Positions 1 to 9,997 are shown, counted from the first letter of the stretch. The stretch is 64,000 nt of DNA from Exiguobacterium sibiricum 7-3 (GCF_000620865.1 NZ_KK211190.1:509971-573970), one strand, 5' to 3'. Program-made: numbers and translations. The notes: generated by a model from the letters alone, not told the origin.

Positions 1-1799
1 TCGCGAATTTCGCTGAATCGATTGCGGAAGGACGCGGGAAAGCGCAGGCAGATTCATTGAAAGCCTCGAAAGCTGATGTCATGGCACGCAAACGAGTCGG
101 TCAAATGATCGAGAACGTGTCCTCGGCAACACTGCGTAAAGGCGACATCGTTTTCGTCCGGACCGGTGAATATGTACCGGGGGACGGGGAAATCATCAAA
201 GGTCTGGCATCGATTGATGAATCCGCGATTACCGGAGAATCGGCACCGGTCATCAAAGAAGCAGGGGGCGACTTTTCGTCTGTCATCGGCGGCACGTTAG
301 TCGTCAGTGATGAAATCGAAGTCCGGATCACAAGCAATCCCGGCGAGTCGTTCCTCGATCAGATGATTGCGCTCGTCGAAGGGGCAAGCCGGCAAAAAAC
401 ACCAAACGAGTTGGCGCTGTCGACCTTGCTGACGAGCTTGACACTAATCTTTTTACTCGTTGTCATGACACTGCCTGTCTTTACGAATTATTTAGGATTC
501 AGCTTGTCGGGTCCGATCTTGATTGCACTGCTCGTCTGTTTGATTCCGACGACAATCGGCGGATTGTTATCGGCAATCGGAATTGCCGGGATGGACCGAG
601 TGACCCGTTTTAACGTCATTGCGATGAGTGGAAAGGCGGTCGAAGCGGCAGGAGACATCCAAACGATCATTCTCGATAAGACCGGTACGATTACGTTCGG
701 GAACCGGATGGCGTCCGATATTCTACCGGTCGGTGACGCGACGACGGAAGCCGTCTTTGCCGGCGCAACGCTTTCGTCACTTGCCGATGAGACACCGGAA
801 GGACGTTCGGTCCTAGAACTTGCTGAACTACGAAACATGCCGATTGAACAAAAACAGTTGGACGGGGCGGAAATCATTCCGTTTCGGGCGGAAACGCGGA
901 TGTCGGGACTTGATTTAGCAGACGGTCGCCGCGTTCGGAAAGGGGCCGGTCAAGCGATTCAACAGTGGGTTGCAGATCAAGGAGGAGACATTCCTAGCAA
1001 TCTGCAGGAAACGGTCGAGCAGATTTCCCGTCTCGGCGGCACTCCGCTCGTCGTTGCCATCGATTCGACGATCTTAGGTGTCATTTACTTGAAAGATACG
1101 GTCAAACCAGGCATGCGGGAACGTTTTGACCGCCTGCGGGAGATGGGTATTAAAACCGTCATGTGTACCGGTGACAATCCATTGACGGCAGCGACGATCG
1201 CCCGGGAAGCCGGAGTCGATGACTTCGTCGCCGAATGTACACCGGAAGATAAAATCCGGGTCATCAAACGCGAGCAGGACGCCGGACACTTGGTCGCGAT
1301 GACGGGGGACGGAACGAACGATGCGCCGGCGCTCGCCCAAGCCGACGTCGGTCTTGCGATGAACAGCGGGACACAGGCAGCAAAAGAAGCAGCCAACATG
1401 ATTGATCTCGATTCCAATCCGACGAAGATCATCGAAGTCGTCGAAATCGGGAAACAGTTGCTGATGACACGCGGCGCGTTGACGACGTTCTCGATTGCCA
1501 ATGATGTCGCGAAATACTTTGCGATCATTCCGGCAATCTTCATGGTGGCGATTCCTCAGATGGAACTGCTGAACATCATGCGACTCGATTCCCCGACGAC
1601 GGCCATCCTGTCGGCACTGATCTTTAACGCGATCATCATCCCGATGCTAATTCCGCTGGCGATGAAAGGTGTCTCGTATAAACCGATGACGGCAGATCAA
1701 CTGCTCGGCCGGAATTTACTCATCTATGGTCTTGGCGGCGTCATCGTCCCGTTCATCGGCATTAAAATCATTGATGTCTTGCTTGCAAGCATCCTATAA
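1..1799 (+). CDS. kdpB: Potassium-transporting P-type ATPase subunit B (5' partial)
   Basis: Catalytic subunit of the high-affinity KdpFABC potassium pump in the cytoplasmic membrane. The reading frame is open from the left edge (first full codon at 3), so about 598 C-terminal residues are present and roughly the first 80-90 are missing. Visible P-type ATPase signatures are TGES (actuator domain), DKTGT with the phosphorylated Asp near nt 675, and GDGTNDAP (hinge). Hydrophobic segments follow the actuator domain and fill the C-terminus. The stop is followed at once by the AAGGAG ribosome site of kdpC, so the genes are co-transcribed. Upstream kdpF/kdpA and any promoter or c-di-AMP riboswitch lie outside the window. 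Confidence 0.96.
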   Translation, partial: ANFAESIAEGRGKAQADSLKASKADVMARKRVGQMIENVSSATLRKGDIVFVRTGEYVPGDGEIIKGLASIDESAITGESAPVIKEAGGDFSSVIGGTLVVSDEIEVRITSNPGESFLDQMIALVEGASRQKTPNELALSTLLTSLTLIFLLVVMTLPVFTNYLGFSLSGPILIALLVCLIPTTIGGLLSAIGIAGMDRVTRFNVIAMSGKAVEAAGDIQTIILDKTGTITFGNRMASDILPVGDATTEAVFAGATLSSLADETPEGRSVLELAELRNMPIEQKQLDGAEIIPFRAETRMSGLDLADGRRVRKGAGQAIQQWVADQGGDIPSNLQETVEQISRLGGTPLVVAIDSTILGVIYLKDTVKPGMRERFDRLREMGIKTVMCTGDNPLTAATIAREAGVDDFVAECTPEDKIRVIKREQDAGHLVAMTGDGTNDAPALAQADVGLAMNSGTQAAKEAANMIDLDSNPTKIIEVVEIGKQLLMTRGALTTFSIANDVAKYFAIIPAIFMVAIPQMELLNIMRLDSPTTAILSALIFNAIIIPMLIPLAMKGVSYKPMTADQLLGRNLLIYGLGGVIVPFIGIKIIDVLLASIL

Positions 1800-1812
1800 G
1801 GAGAACAGAATC

Positions 1813-2334
1813 ATGAAACAGGCCATTCGTGTGACGGTTTTCGTCACAGCGTTGTGCGGGATTGTTTTTCCCGCTTTGCTGACCTTATTCGGTCAGTTAC
1901 TTGTCCCGGACAAAGCAGCCGGTTCACTGGTGCAGGAAAACGGAAAATTCATCGGATCGGAATTGATCGCACAACCCTTTACGTCCAAACAGTACTTCCA
2001 TGGACGTCCGTCAGCAGTCGATCAATTAGCGGGATCATCTGCTGGGGATAACCTGGCAGCATCGAACCCGGAGCTTGGCAAGAAGATGGCGGAATTCGAG
2101 AAACAGAACCAAGTGGACGGCGCTTCGCTTCCGGACGATGCCCGCGTGACATCCGGTTCTGGCTTCGATCCGCACATCTCGCTCGACTATGCACGGGCAC
2201 AGGTGAAACGTATTGCAACCGAACGAAATCTGTCGCCTGATACGGTTCGACGATTGATTGACAAGGAAGCAGGGAATAATCAATACGTGAACGTTCTGAT
2301 GTTGAATCTGAAGCTTGATCGGAGTCAATCATGA
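1813..2334 (+). CDS. kdpC: Potassium-transporting ATPase subunit C
   Basis: Small single-span subunit that stabilises the KdpFABC complex. The ATG at 1813 is chosen because AAGGAG at 1798-1803 sits at normal spacing; the frame is open further upstream but would overlap kdpB without a ribosome site. The 173-residue protein is near the usual family length of about 190. It has one N-terminal membrane span, then typical KdpC text such as FHGRPSA, a GSGFDPHIS motif and a C-terminal region ending in NVLMLNLKL. The last codons overlap the kdpD start in an ATGA junction, suggesting translational coupling. Confidence 0.95.
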   Translation: MKQAIRVTVFVTALCGIVFPALLTLFGQLLVPDKAAGSLVQENGKFIGSELIAQPFTSKQYFHGRPSAVDQLAGSSAGDNLAASNPELGKKMAEFEKQNQVDGASLPDDARVTSGSGFDPHISLDYARAQVKRIATERNLSPDTVRRLIDKEAGNNQYVNVLMLNLKLDRSQS

Positions 2335-3416
2335 CACGCGGGAAGCTGAAGCTGTACATCGGCTCGGCTCCCGGTGTCGGAAAGACGTATAAGATGCTCG
2401 CGGATGCACATGCGTTAGTCGGGGAAGGAAAGGACGTCGTCATCGGTTTGATTGAGACACACGGCCGACGCGATACGGCAGAGATGATTGGACGGCTCGA
2501 GCAGGTTCCGTTACTCGAAGTGCACTATAAAGAGAAGGTTTTTCTTGAGGTGAACGTCGAAGCGATCGTTGCCCGGAAGCCGGATATCGTTTTGATTGAT
2601 GAACTGGCGCACACGAATGCTCCCGGATCAGTTCGAAAAAAACGGTATCAGGATGTCTCCGTCCTGCTTGAAGCGGGAATCAATGTCTATTCGGCCGTCA
2701 ACATCCAACATTTCGAAAGCTTATTGTTTAAGGTGAAAGAAATGACGGGGGTAGAAGTACGTGAACGGATTCCGGATCCCTTCCTCGGTGAGGCGGACGA
2801 GATTTTACTGGTCGACGTGACACCGCAAACCTTGCGCGAGCGATTGGAACATGGAAAAATCTATAAAAAAGAGAAAATCGAACAGAGCTTGAATTCTTTT
2901 TTCTCCTTACAAAATTTAGCGAGCTTACGGGAGTTATCGCTCCGGCAAGTCGCAGATGAAGTCGACGATCAAGTGTATCAAGCCCGTCTGCTGATTGAAA
3001 AAGATCCGACATTACTACAGGAACGAATTTTGGTTTGCGTCCAGTTGAATGAAAATGCGCGAAAGTTGATTTATCGTGGATTTCGGATGGCGAGCCGGAT
3101 GAAAGCGGATCTCTATATCTTGACGATTCTACCCAAACCGGAAAATCAGCTAGCGGCATCTCAAAAAGAAATACTGGCGATGTTACGCGAAAGTGGTGCC
3201 TTGTTTGACGCAGAAGTCTTAATTCGGATTCAAGGGGAACGTTCGATTGCGGAAACCATCACGGCGGCCGCAAAACATCACCGCATCACACAAATCGTGC
3301 TCGGTCAATCCGCACGGACCCGTTGGCAGGAGATCCGGCGCGGCTCGATCGTTACTCAAATCATGCGTCAAAACCGGGGCATTGATTTGCAAATCGTCTC
3401 GGATGACCAAGTCTGA
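2331..3416 (+). CDS. kdpD: Short KdpD: sensor domain plus USP domain, no histidine kinase
   Basis: The 361-residue protein matches only the cytoplasmic N-terminal half of KdpD. A KdpD-family ATP-binding domain has Walker A GSAPGVGKT near residue 13 and a Walker-B-like IVLIDELAHTNAPG near residue 85. It is followed by a universal-stress-protein (USP) domain from about residue 230. The four transmembrane segments and the HisKA/HATPase domains of full KdpD (about 900 residues) are absent, and no kdpE follows; the unit ends at a terminator. Short KdpD proteins are known in some Bacillus and cyanobacteria. In Staphylococcus aureus the USP domain of full-length KdpD binds c-di-AMP; whether this one does is not visible. 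A role regulating Kdp activity or expression is inferred. Confidence 0.9.
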   Translation: MTRGKLKLYIGSAPGVGKTYKMLADAHALVGEGKDVVIGLIETHGRRDTAEMIGRLEQVPLLEVHYKEKVFLEVNVEAIVARKPDIVLIDELAHTNAPGSVRKKRYQDVSVLLEAGINVYSAVNIQHFESLLFKVKEMTGVEVRERIPDPFLGEADEILLVDVTPQTLRERLEHGKIYKKEKIEQSLNSFFSLQNLASLRELSLRQVADEVDDQVYQARLLIEKDPTLLQERILVCVQLNENARKLIYRGFRMASRMKADLYILTILPKPENQLAASQKEILAMLRESGALFDAEVLIRIQGERSIAETITAAAKHHRITQIVLGQSARTRWQEIRRGSIVTQIMRQNRGIDLQIVSDDQV

Positions 3417-3481
3417 CAGGGTGTCTCTTCCGCGTAAATGCAGGAGACGTCTTCCGTCAGATGGCGACGATTAAAGCACAC

Positions 3482-3528
3482 AAAAAATCCAGACAACGAA
3501 TCATTTGATTCAATGTCTGGATTTTTTT
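3482..3528. terminator. Bidirectional terminator between kdpD and the SH3-repeat glucosaminidase
   Basis: Arms 3482-3495 and 3514-3527 are perfectly complementary over 14 bp (AAAAAATCCAGACA), with A and T runs at the ends. The loop carries its own 6-bp hairpin (GAATCA/TGATTC). It serves both converging genes. Confidence 0.9.
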
Positions 3529-3535
3529 GTATTCC

Positions 3536-6500
3536 TTAACGTGCGAAGACTGGAATATCAAAGACAGCCGTATAGCTATCCATTTGTTCATAGAGCTTAT
3601 AGATCTGGGTTGTTTGTTTGACCGCCCAGCCCATATCCGTCGCATACTGGTGAACACCAGGACGCATCGGGCTCCAACGCATTTTGTAGAGTGTGTTTTG
3701 ATCGTACGCATTATGGATGTATGTCGTACTGATGAATTCAGCACCACCGACGATGGCGGCTTCCGGTGTGAACCACCCTTTGCTGTACGCATACGCAGCA
3801 CCTGTATTGATGGCATCGTAGTCATACGCGCCGATTCCGTACATGTTGTAGACAGTCCGTCCGTTCCAGATGACACCCGTCGCAAGTTTCGACGTCCCGT
3901 TACCGGTCTCAAGTAAAGCATGTGAGATCAGGTAGGCTTCGTTGACCGAATATTTTGCGCCTGCATCGATGAAGGCTTGTCCGCAACTGCCTGTCGTACA
4001 TTTACCGAAGATTCCTTTAGTCGCGAGGATGTTATTCAACGTCGCTGCTGAAGCACCTGTTGATTTGGATAAGTCAAGGAACTGATAATAGGCAGATGAT
4101 TGACGGTCGACTTTTAACGGATCAGCCGCATCACGGACATCGGATTCAAGGGCATTCAACCAATAGATTGTTGAATATCTTGTCGTCGATGTATAGACAC
4201 GCGGATACGTCGTGTAGAATCCGCTGACGTTTTGATAGACCTTAATCATCGCATTTGGTTTGAACTGACCGTAAACGTGACTGGCAGTCGTCGCACCAGA
4301 GCGGATGTTAAGCGGTGTCGTTGCCGTGACAGTGGCAATCGTTCCATTGACAGGATCAAGTGCACCGCCGAGGCGAACGTAATCTGCACTGATGTACATC
4401 AGCTTGGAAGCATATAAATCAGTTTGTGGTGCCGGATTCAGTTTCATTTGGGCACTGATGAAGCTGTCAAACGTATACGGAGTCGCAACCGAATTATAGA
4501 CGTTCAGTTTGGCAGATGTCATGACCATTGTTCCGTTGTACGCATAAAGCGTCTTCCCTTCATAAGAAACTTCATACCAGCTGCCGATTTTTCCAGTGAC
4601 CGGTAAAACCGTGTTCGCGGGAATGGAAGCGACGAGTTGATAGGCATCCCCGACGTAAGACCGGAGTGAAGTCGTCCCGGTTGCCAGAACAAACGATTTT
4701 TCAATCGGCTCATAAGCGATTGGTGAAGTCGATTGACCGAGTTTGATGTAACCTGTTTTTCCGTTGATGATGACTTGATGCCACTGTCCGTTGGCAGATG
4801 TCGTAACAAGTGTTTTCGTCGTATAGACATTGCCTTTGTTTAAGTTGGCGATTGTCGTCGCTGAATCTTTTGCGTCACTTTTGACAGCGATCGGAGCATC
4901 GAGTAAGAAGCGGGCTTCTGCAATCGTCTTTGTTTCCGAAAACTCCGTCAAAGCGGAAGCAGCCGCATAACCGCTTTTACCAGCATAAGTGATTTTCATC
5001 CAATTACCGATTTGACCTGTCACCGTAATGACTGTTCCGTTTGGAATCGTCGTGACCGGAGCGTAAGATGGTCCGGCATATGACCGGAGCGGCGTTGCAG
5101 CTGACGTTTTATACTTTGTTGCCGGTAATGCTTTGTAGTCAATCGATGTTCCTTGGTTGACACGAACATAACCGGTTTTCCCGTTAATCGTCATGCGGTG
5201 CCATTGTTCCGACCGGCCGTTCGTGACGAGTTGTGTCGTGTAGTAGACATCATTTGCTTCTAGTTTCGTCCATGTATCTGCCGTCGACTGATGGGATTTC
5301 TTCACATCGACCGACTTCGATAAAACGAACCGTGAAGCAGGCAGTGTCTTTTTCGTAATCAATTCAGTCATCGTACCCGCAGCGACATAACCGGTTTTCC
5401 CGTTAGCCGACACTTTGTACCAATCTTGGATTTTTCCGATGACCTGGACGTTCGTACCTGTTGTGATCGTGGCGACAGTCGCATATGAATTTCCTGCATA
5501 TGTACGCAGTACAGTCGTTTCCGTTGCTTTCATCGCCAGGTTCTCTGAGCTGTAGGCGACAGGTTTTCCCTGGTCGACAGGGACGTATCCGGTCTGGCCA
5601 TCTTTTGTCACACGGTGCCATTTGGAAGAACCGTTCGTGACGAGTTGATTCGTTTGATAGATATCATTTGTCTTAAACGTCGTGACTGTTGCAGCTGTTA
5701 CTTTTGGTGCTGCTTTCATCGCGACATCCGCTTGAAGTTTGATATCTGTTGCTGGAATCGGTTGTGTCGTCACGTAATCCGTAAACGTCGTACCTGAGGC
5801 GTAACCTGATTTTCCGTCATACGAGACTTTATACCAGTTTCCGATTTGACCCTGGATCTTGATGACGGTCCCGTTTGGAATCGTTTTGATGATTCCGTAA
5901 GAAGGTCCGGCATACGAATGGATCGCCGTCGCTGTCGTCGTCTTTAAAGAAAGATCGTGGACGGTATAGTACTTGATCGTGTTTCCTTGATTGATTTTAA
6001 CGTAACCTGTTTTGCCGTCTTTTGAGACCTTATGCCACTGCTCACCGATCGGATTCGTCACGAGTTGTGTCGTATAGTAGACGTTACCTGTTTGTAAGCC
6101 GGCCAGTGTCGCACCGGATGAGAACGGAGTGGCTTTGATTTCAACCGAGTTCGTCAACAGGAACCGTGATGATGCTAACTTGATCTTTGCCGTATATTCG
6201 CTCAAAGCAGCAGTCAAGGCATATCCTGTTTTTCCGTCGTACGTGACACGGTGATAGAGACCGGAACGAGCCGTCGATTTGACGATCGTACCTTTTGGAA
6301 TCGTGACGAGCGGATGTTTTGTTCCGTCCGTCGTGTCATACAGGACAAGAGCAGATTTCGTCTTGAACGCTGTTTCCGGAATCGTCGTCACTTCTTGTTT
6401 CGAAGAGCCGGCGAATGCCCCTTTATGCATATACCCTGACTTGCCTGCATACGTGACATTGTACCAGTCACCGATTCGACCGGTCGTTTGCAGGGAAGTA

Positions 6501-7120
6501 CCTGTTGGAACGACAATCTGCCGCGGATAGGCTGTACCGGCATATTGACGGAGAATGTAACCGTCTGTCGTCTTTAAAGCGGTTTTCGACATTTTCGTAT
6601 AGGCGATGGGTGTCGTGTTCAAGGCACGCGCATAAACGGTCTTACCGTCATAGTTAACGCGGTACCAGACTTCGCCAAACGAATTCGTGATTTTTTGTGA
6701 ACTGTAGTACGCATCCTGTTCATTTAATGTAGCGATGACAGGCGCTGTAGCCGACGCCGACGTATGAAGGGTCGTCTTTTTCGAAACGAGGAACCGTTGT
6801 CCCTTGATCGTTTCTTTGTTATCAGATGCTGCTAGATATTTTGACGCGACATATCCCGTTTTTCCACCGTATGAAACTCTTCTGAAAAATCCAGAAGCCG
6901 ACGCATACGTGGATGAAACGATAGTTCCGGTCTTGATCGTCAACAAGCGTTTCCGTGAAGATGTCGTCTTGTCATACAGATAAGTATCAGCAGACAGACG
7001 GTAGGTCGTTGCGTTGGTCGTTGCGGCCTCGAGCGATGGACTGTAAGAAACAAATATGCCGAGGACCAGGATGAAGCTGACCAGCATCTTCAAGGTTTTC
7101 GTGAATAGTGTCGTGTTCAA
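3536..7120 (-). CDS. Secreted SH3-repeat N-acetylglucosaminidase (LytD-like autolysin)
   Basis: A 1194-residue exported cell-wall hydrolase. The TTG start at 7118-7120 has AGGAGG nine bases upstream and opens a signal peptide ending near SPSLEAA. About thirteen bacterial-SH3-like repeats follow, recognisable by recurring GKTGY or GKSGY. From about residue 1040 there is a glucosaminidase (GH73-type) domain with a SHALLETGNG motif containing the likely catalytic Glu, then NMYGIGAYD. The SH3 repeats probably bind peptidoglycan while the C-terminal domain cleaves glycan strands in wall turnover or cell separation. Most repeats alternate between two types, as if a two-repeat unit had been duplicated. 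Exact substrate is not determinable here. Confidence 0.88.
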   Translation of the reverse strand: MNTTLFTKTLKMLVSFILVLGIFVSYSPSLEAATTNATTYRLSADTYLYDKTTSSRKRLLTIKTGTIVSSTYASASGFFRRVSYGGKTGYVASKYLAASDNKETIKGQRFLVSKKTTLHTSASATAPVIATLNEQDAYYSSQKITNSFGEVWYRVNYDGKTVYARALNTTPIAYTKMSKTALKTTDGYILRQYAGTAYPRQIVVPTGTSLQTTGRIGDWYNVTYAGKSGYMHKGAFAGSSKQEVTTIPETAFKTKSALVLYDTTDGTKHPLVTIPKGTIVKSTARSGLYHRVTYDGKTGYALTAALSEYTAKIKLASSRFLLTNSVEIKATPFSSGATLAGLQTGNVYYTTQLVTNPIGEQWHKVSKDGKTGYVKINQGNTIKYYTVHDLSLKTTTATAIHSYAGPSYGIIKTIPNGTVIKIQGQIGNWYKVSYDGKSGYASGTTFTDYVTTQPIPATDIKLQADVAMKAAPKVTAATVTTFKTNDIYQTNQLVTNGSSKWHRVTKDGQTGYVPVDQGKPVAYSSENLAMKATETTVLRTYAGNSYATVATITTGTNVQVIGKIQDWYKVSANGKTGYVAAGTMTELITKKTLPASRFVLSKSVDVKKSHQSTADTWTKLEANDVYYTTQLVTNGRSEQWHRMTINGKTGYVRVNQGTSIDYKALPATKYKTSAATPLRSYAGPSYAPVTTIPNGTVITVTGQIGNWMKITYAGKSGYAAASALTEFSETKTIAEARFLLDAPIAVKSDAKDSATTIANLNKGNVYTTKTLVTTSANGQWHQVIINGKTGYIKLGQSTSPIAYEPIEKSFVLATGTTSLRSYVGDAYQLVASIPANTVLPVTGKIGSWYEVSYEGKTLYAYNGTMVMTSAKLNVYNSVATPYTFDSFISAQMKLNPAPQTDLYASKLMYISADYVRLGGALDPVNGTIATVTATTPLNIRSGATTASHVYGQFKPNAMIKVYQNVSGFYTTYPRVYTSTTRYSTIYWLNALESDVRDAADPLKVDRQSSAYYQFLDLSKSTGASAATLNNILATKGIFGKCTTGSCGQAFIDAGAKYSVNEAYLISHALLETGNGTSKLATGVIWNGRTVYNMYGIGAYDYDAINTGAAYAYSKGWFTPEAAIVGGAEFISTTYIHNAYDQNTLYKMRWSPMRPGVHQYATDMGWAVKQTTQIYKLYEQMDSYTAVFDIPVFAR

Positions 7121-7280
7121 AGATCGTATCCTCCTAGTTAGAATTCGTCCGAAGACGTATCGGGCTCTAGGATGTCAATTCTAAGTTGTGAAATTAATTT
7201 GCCTATACTTACTATCGACAATAAAACATTTATCTACAGTATATTTAGATTTTTTTTGAAAAAAGGGGTTTAGTTTTTTG

Positions 7281-7311
7281 AAAAACCCTTCTGTTTTGGG
7301 AAACAGAAGGG
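7281..7311 (-). terminator. Terminator of the YyaL-type gene
   Basis: An 11-bp perfect stem (7286-7296 with 7301-7311, CCCTTCTGTTT) with a four-base loop is followed on the minus strand by a T run, eight bases past the stop codon. Confidence 0.88.
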
Positions 7312-7318
7312 AATTAAG

Positions 7319-9352
7319 TCATATGATGATTTTTTGGAGAAGTTCGGAGAGATCTGTTGTCGGTCGATCACACTGGAAATCACGACAAAGATAGGCTGTT
7401 GCCTGTTGGGTCGGAGGATCATACTCAGCAATGAACGGAGCAATTTCAAGAAGTACCGTTTTTTCACCGACGAGAAGTGACAGTTCAGGCAACCGTCGCT
7501 GGTGGAGTTGCGTCAGGAAGGACTCGACCTCCCCATAGTTTTCTGTCAGTACAATCAATTCTTTTGGCTCCATCAACGTCCGGGTATAGACGCTTATAAG
7601 ACTGGCAAAGCCCGTTGGTTGTGATTTGACTTCTGAAGCGAGCGTCGTGAAATTCCGCTGTGCCTGGTCACGGTAATCTGTCCGGCCTGTCAGCTGCGAT
7701 AAGCGGAGGAGATTCGAGACAGCCGTACTGTTTCCGGCGGGTTTGACACCGTCATATACATCTTTTGGACGAACAAGCAACGTTTCGTCATCGATTGAAG
7801 TGAAGAAAAAGCTACCATCCTCGTCAGAAAAGTCTTTCATCATCCGCTCCGTCAGCGTGATGGCTTGTTTCAGGTAGATGATCTGCTGTGTCGTTTGATG
7901 CAATTCCAGATACGCTTCCGTCAAAAAGCTGTAATCATCGAGATAACCATTTCCCTGCACATGACCTTGACGGTAACGGACATGCAAACGGTCGCCCTCC
8001 ATCAAATGTGTTTCGAGGAACGTCAATGCCTGTGTTGCGCGTTGCGTATAGCGGGCATCATCAAAAACACGTCCGGCTTTCGCATAGGCAGAAATCATTA
8101 AAGCGTTCCAGGAGGTCAATACTTTATCATCACGGAACGGGCGCGTCCGTTGATTGCGGAACTGCAGCAAGGTTTGTCTTTCCTGCTCGAGTTGGATCAA
8201 AATGTCTTGAAGGGAAGAACCGCGATCAGCCACCAGTTGTTGGATCGATTGACCGGTCCGCCGAAAAACAATCCGTCCTTCAAAGTTGCCTTGAGGTGTC
8301 GCTTGATAGAGCAATGGGAACACGGCCTCTTTCCCGAGTAAATCCGTGAGTTCATCGAAAGTGAACGTATAGAAAAGTCCTTCACGACCTTCACTGTCCG
8401 CATCTTCTGCCGAATAAAAAGCGCCATCCGGAGAGGATAAATCGCGTTCGATATAGGCAAAAACTTCTTCTGCGTATTGTTTGAACCGTTCTCTGCCGGA
8501 CACTTGGTACGTCTCGATGCATAACGTTGCAAATAACGCGTTGTCATACAACATTTTTTCGAAATGCGGGATTTCCCAGCGTTCGTCGACGGTATACCGG
8601 TAAAGACCGAAACCGACGTGATCCGTAATTCCCCCGTCACGCATCGCGGTTAATGTCCGCATGACCATCTGCAAAGCCGTCTCATCTTCTGCAAACCGGT
8701 AATAATCGAGCAGAAAAGTCAGTAAGGAAGGTGAGGGGAACTTCGGTGCTGTACCAAACCCGCCGTGCTCGACATCAAACTGACGCATTGCCTGATCAAA
8801 CGTCTCATGGACCACTGCTTCGTCCAATTGATCTGATGAGTTGAAGTCTGTGATTGTCGTTAATGCTTGGATGATTTCCTGACCGACCCGTTGGATTTTG
8901 TCCGGATCCGTCCGGTAATGTTCACTGAGTTGCAGAATGACTTGCCGAAAGCTCGGCCGATTGAACTGCGGGGTCTTCGGAAAATAGGTCCCGATATAAA
9001 ACGGTGTCTGATCGGGGGAGAGGAAGACACTGAGCGGCCAACCGCCTTGTCCGTTCATCAGTTGTGCCGCCGTCATGTAAATCTGATCGATATCCGGCCG
9101 TTCTTCCCGGTCGACTTTAATTGAGATGAAACGATCATTGAGCAGACGAGCCGTCTCTTCGTCTTCGAAGCTTTCGTGAGCCAGGACATGACACCAATGA
9201 CAAGTCGAATAACCAATCGATAGAAAAATTGGTTTATTCGCCGCACGGGCAGCGGAAAAGGCTTCTTCCCCCCATGGATACCAGTCGACAGGGTTGGTTG
9301 CGTGTTGGAGCAAGTAAGGACTTTTTTCATTGATCAGTCGGTTCATCGCCAT
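7319..9352 (-). CDS. yyaL: YyaL/SSP411-family thioredoxin-fold protein (DUF255)
   Basis: The 677-residue protein belongs to the conserved YyaL (spermatogenesis-associated protein 20-like) family. The N-terminus opens with the family signature [17 protein letters not shown], then a thioredoxin-like domain with a CHWC active-site-like motif near residue 49 (STCHWCHV). The rest is an alpha/alpha-barrel region resembling N-acylglucosamine epimerase/glycosidase folds, with EDADSEG and KPAGNS motifs. Length is normal. The first of two close ATGs (9350-9352) has GAGGT upstream. No signal peptide is seen, so it is probably cytoplasmic. The biochemical function of the family is not established. It is monocistronic, with its own terminator. 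Confidence 0.88.
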   Translation of the reverse strand: MAMNRLINEKSPYLLQHATNPVDWYPWGEEAFSAARAANKPIFLSIGYSTCHWCHVLAHESFEDEETARLLNDRFISIKVDREERPDIDQIYMTAAQLMNGQGGWPLSVFLSPDQTPFYIGTYFPKTPQFNRPSFRQVILQLSEHYRTDPDKIQRVGQEIIQALTTITDFNSSDQLDEAVVHETFDQAMRQFDVEHGGFGTAPKFPSPSLLTFLLDYYRFAEDETALQMVMRTLTAMRDGGITDHVGFGLYRYTVDERWEIPHFEKMLYDNALFATLCIETYQVSGRERFKQYAEEVFAYIERDLSSPDGAFYSAEDADSEGREGLFYTFTFDELTDLLGKEAVFPLLYQATPQGNFEGRIVFRRTGQSIQQLVADRGSSLQDILIQLEQERQTLLQFRNQRTRPFRDDKVLTSWNALMISAYAKAGRVFDDARYTQRATQALTFLETHLMEGDRLHVRYRQGHVQGNGYLDDYSFLTEAYLELHQTTQQIIYLKQAITLTERMMKDFSDEDGSFFFTSIDDETLLVRPKDVYDGVKPAGNSTAVSNLLRLSQLTGRTDYRDQAQRNFTTLASEVKSQPTGFASLISVYTRTLMEPKELIVLTENYGEVESFLTQLHQRRLPELSLLVGEKTVLLEIAPFIAEYDPPTQQATAYLCRDFQCDRPTTDLSELLQKIII

Positions 9353-9476
9353 CTTTAAAACCTCGTTTCTTCTATAGTAATGTCAATCATCTTCTAATAG
9401 CCTTAACGATAGCGGTGTTTGAAGTGGGAATCAACAGAAGGACTCGGATTAAAAAATAGAAGCTGTAAAAAAAAGA

Positions 9477-9506
9477 TTGACTTTATAAAATAAAACATGA
9501 TATATT
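9477..9506 (+). promoter_or_regulatory. Strong sigma-A-type promoter of the gene-free region
   Basis: TTGACT (9477-9482), an 18-base spacer, then TATATT (9501-9506). No ORF with a ribosome site follows for 600 bp, so it appears to drive a non-coding transcript starting near 9513. Confidence 0.6.
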
Positions 9507-9512
9507 AGATTT

Positions 9513-9918
9513 TGTCATGAATCGGGGATGATCACTCATGTGAGAATCCATCACTAAAATACACAATTTAATAATCAGGTCAGGATTTTTAGACCTTACT
9601 GACAAATGAGTCAGACATAAGTCATCGCTTTTATTTTGTCCTTCTTCTGTTTAGCTAGAAGAAGTTGACCCAGCAAGATAAACCTTCCATTCGATACTTT
9701 TCAGCTCATTCCGAGCGAAATTCTAAAAATCCCAGTAAATACGCAACCCAACGCGTAACTTGATTCTCGCTAAAACGCTTGATTCAGCTGGCGCGGCCAA
9801 GGAGCCGTAACAACGAAAGAGAGGTAGGGCTTTCGTCGTTTCAGGTGTTTTGATCACCTGTATCCTCGATTCTCATGACACCTAAAAACAGACACGCTGA
9901 TAAGGCGTTTTTTTTATG
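9513..9918 (+). ncRNA. Candidate ~400-nt structured RNA of unknown class
   Basis: This stretch lacks a credible ORF but is rich in complementary segments. There is an 8-bp hairpin 9641-9648/9657-9664. A 7-bp hairpin 9813-9819/9830-9836 encloses GAGAGGTAGGG and is extended by CGTT/AACG-type flanks. A 6-bp hairpin lies at 9842-9847/9855-9860. TGAGAATC near 9542 can pair with GATTCTCA near 9869 to close the whole domain. A short hairpin with an eight-T run (about 9893-9914) could end it. Together with the promoter at 9477 this suggests a stand-alone RNA or long leader. It does not match the conserved cores of RNase P RNA, tmRNA, SRP RNA, T-boxes or the common riboswitches as remembered. The structure is a reading by eye. 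Confidence 0.45.
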
Positions 9919-9983
9919 CTCTTTTTTAAGCGATTGTATGTCTTTCATGTTTCTTTGTAACGCAAAGACGAATGATTAATTTT

Positions 9984-9997
9984 TGTAAGCGTTAACA
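9984..9997 (+). promoter_or_regulatory. CcpA catabolite-responsive element (cre) upstream of the secreted nuclease
   Basis: TGTAAGCGTTAACA matches the cre consensus TGWAANCGNTNWCA at every specified position. It lies 110 bp before the nuclease start codon and upstream of an A/T-rich region with a GATAAT -10-like box near 10064. This suggests carbon-catabolite control of the nuclease; the sign of the effect depends on the unmapped start site. Confidence 0.65.

Noticed and set aside
1085-1543. 152-codon open frame antisense to kdpB
   Set aside because: It is the reverse-complement shadow of a P-type ATPase gene; no ribosome site, and the sense strand has clear conserved motifs.
3000-3420. Frameshift or truncation that removed a kinase domain from kdpD
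   Set aside because: The frame ends at a clean stop, then a terminator follows within 70 bases. None of the plus-strand frames after it resembles a histidine kinase, so it looks like a natural short form.
9513-9918. Known structured RNA (c-di-AMP ydaO riboswitch, RNase P RNA or tmRNA)
   Set aside because: GGAGCC and GGTAGGG segments recall ydaO, but its conserved 3' block (CCCGACAGCTAACC-like) is missing. The RNase P GAGGAAAGTCC core and tmRNA ends are also absent, so I left it unassigned.
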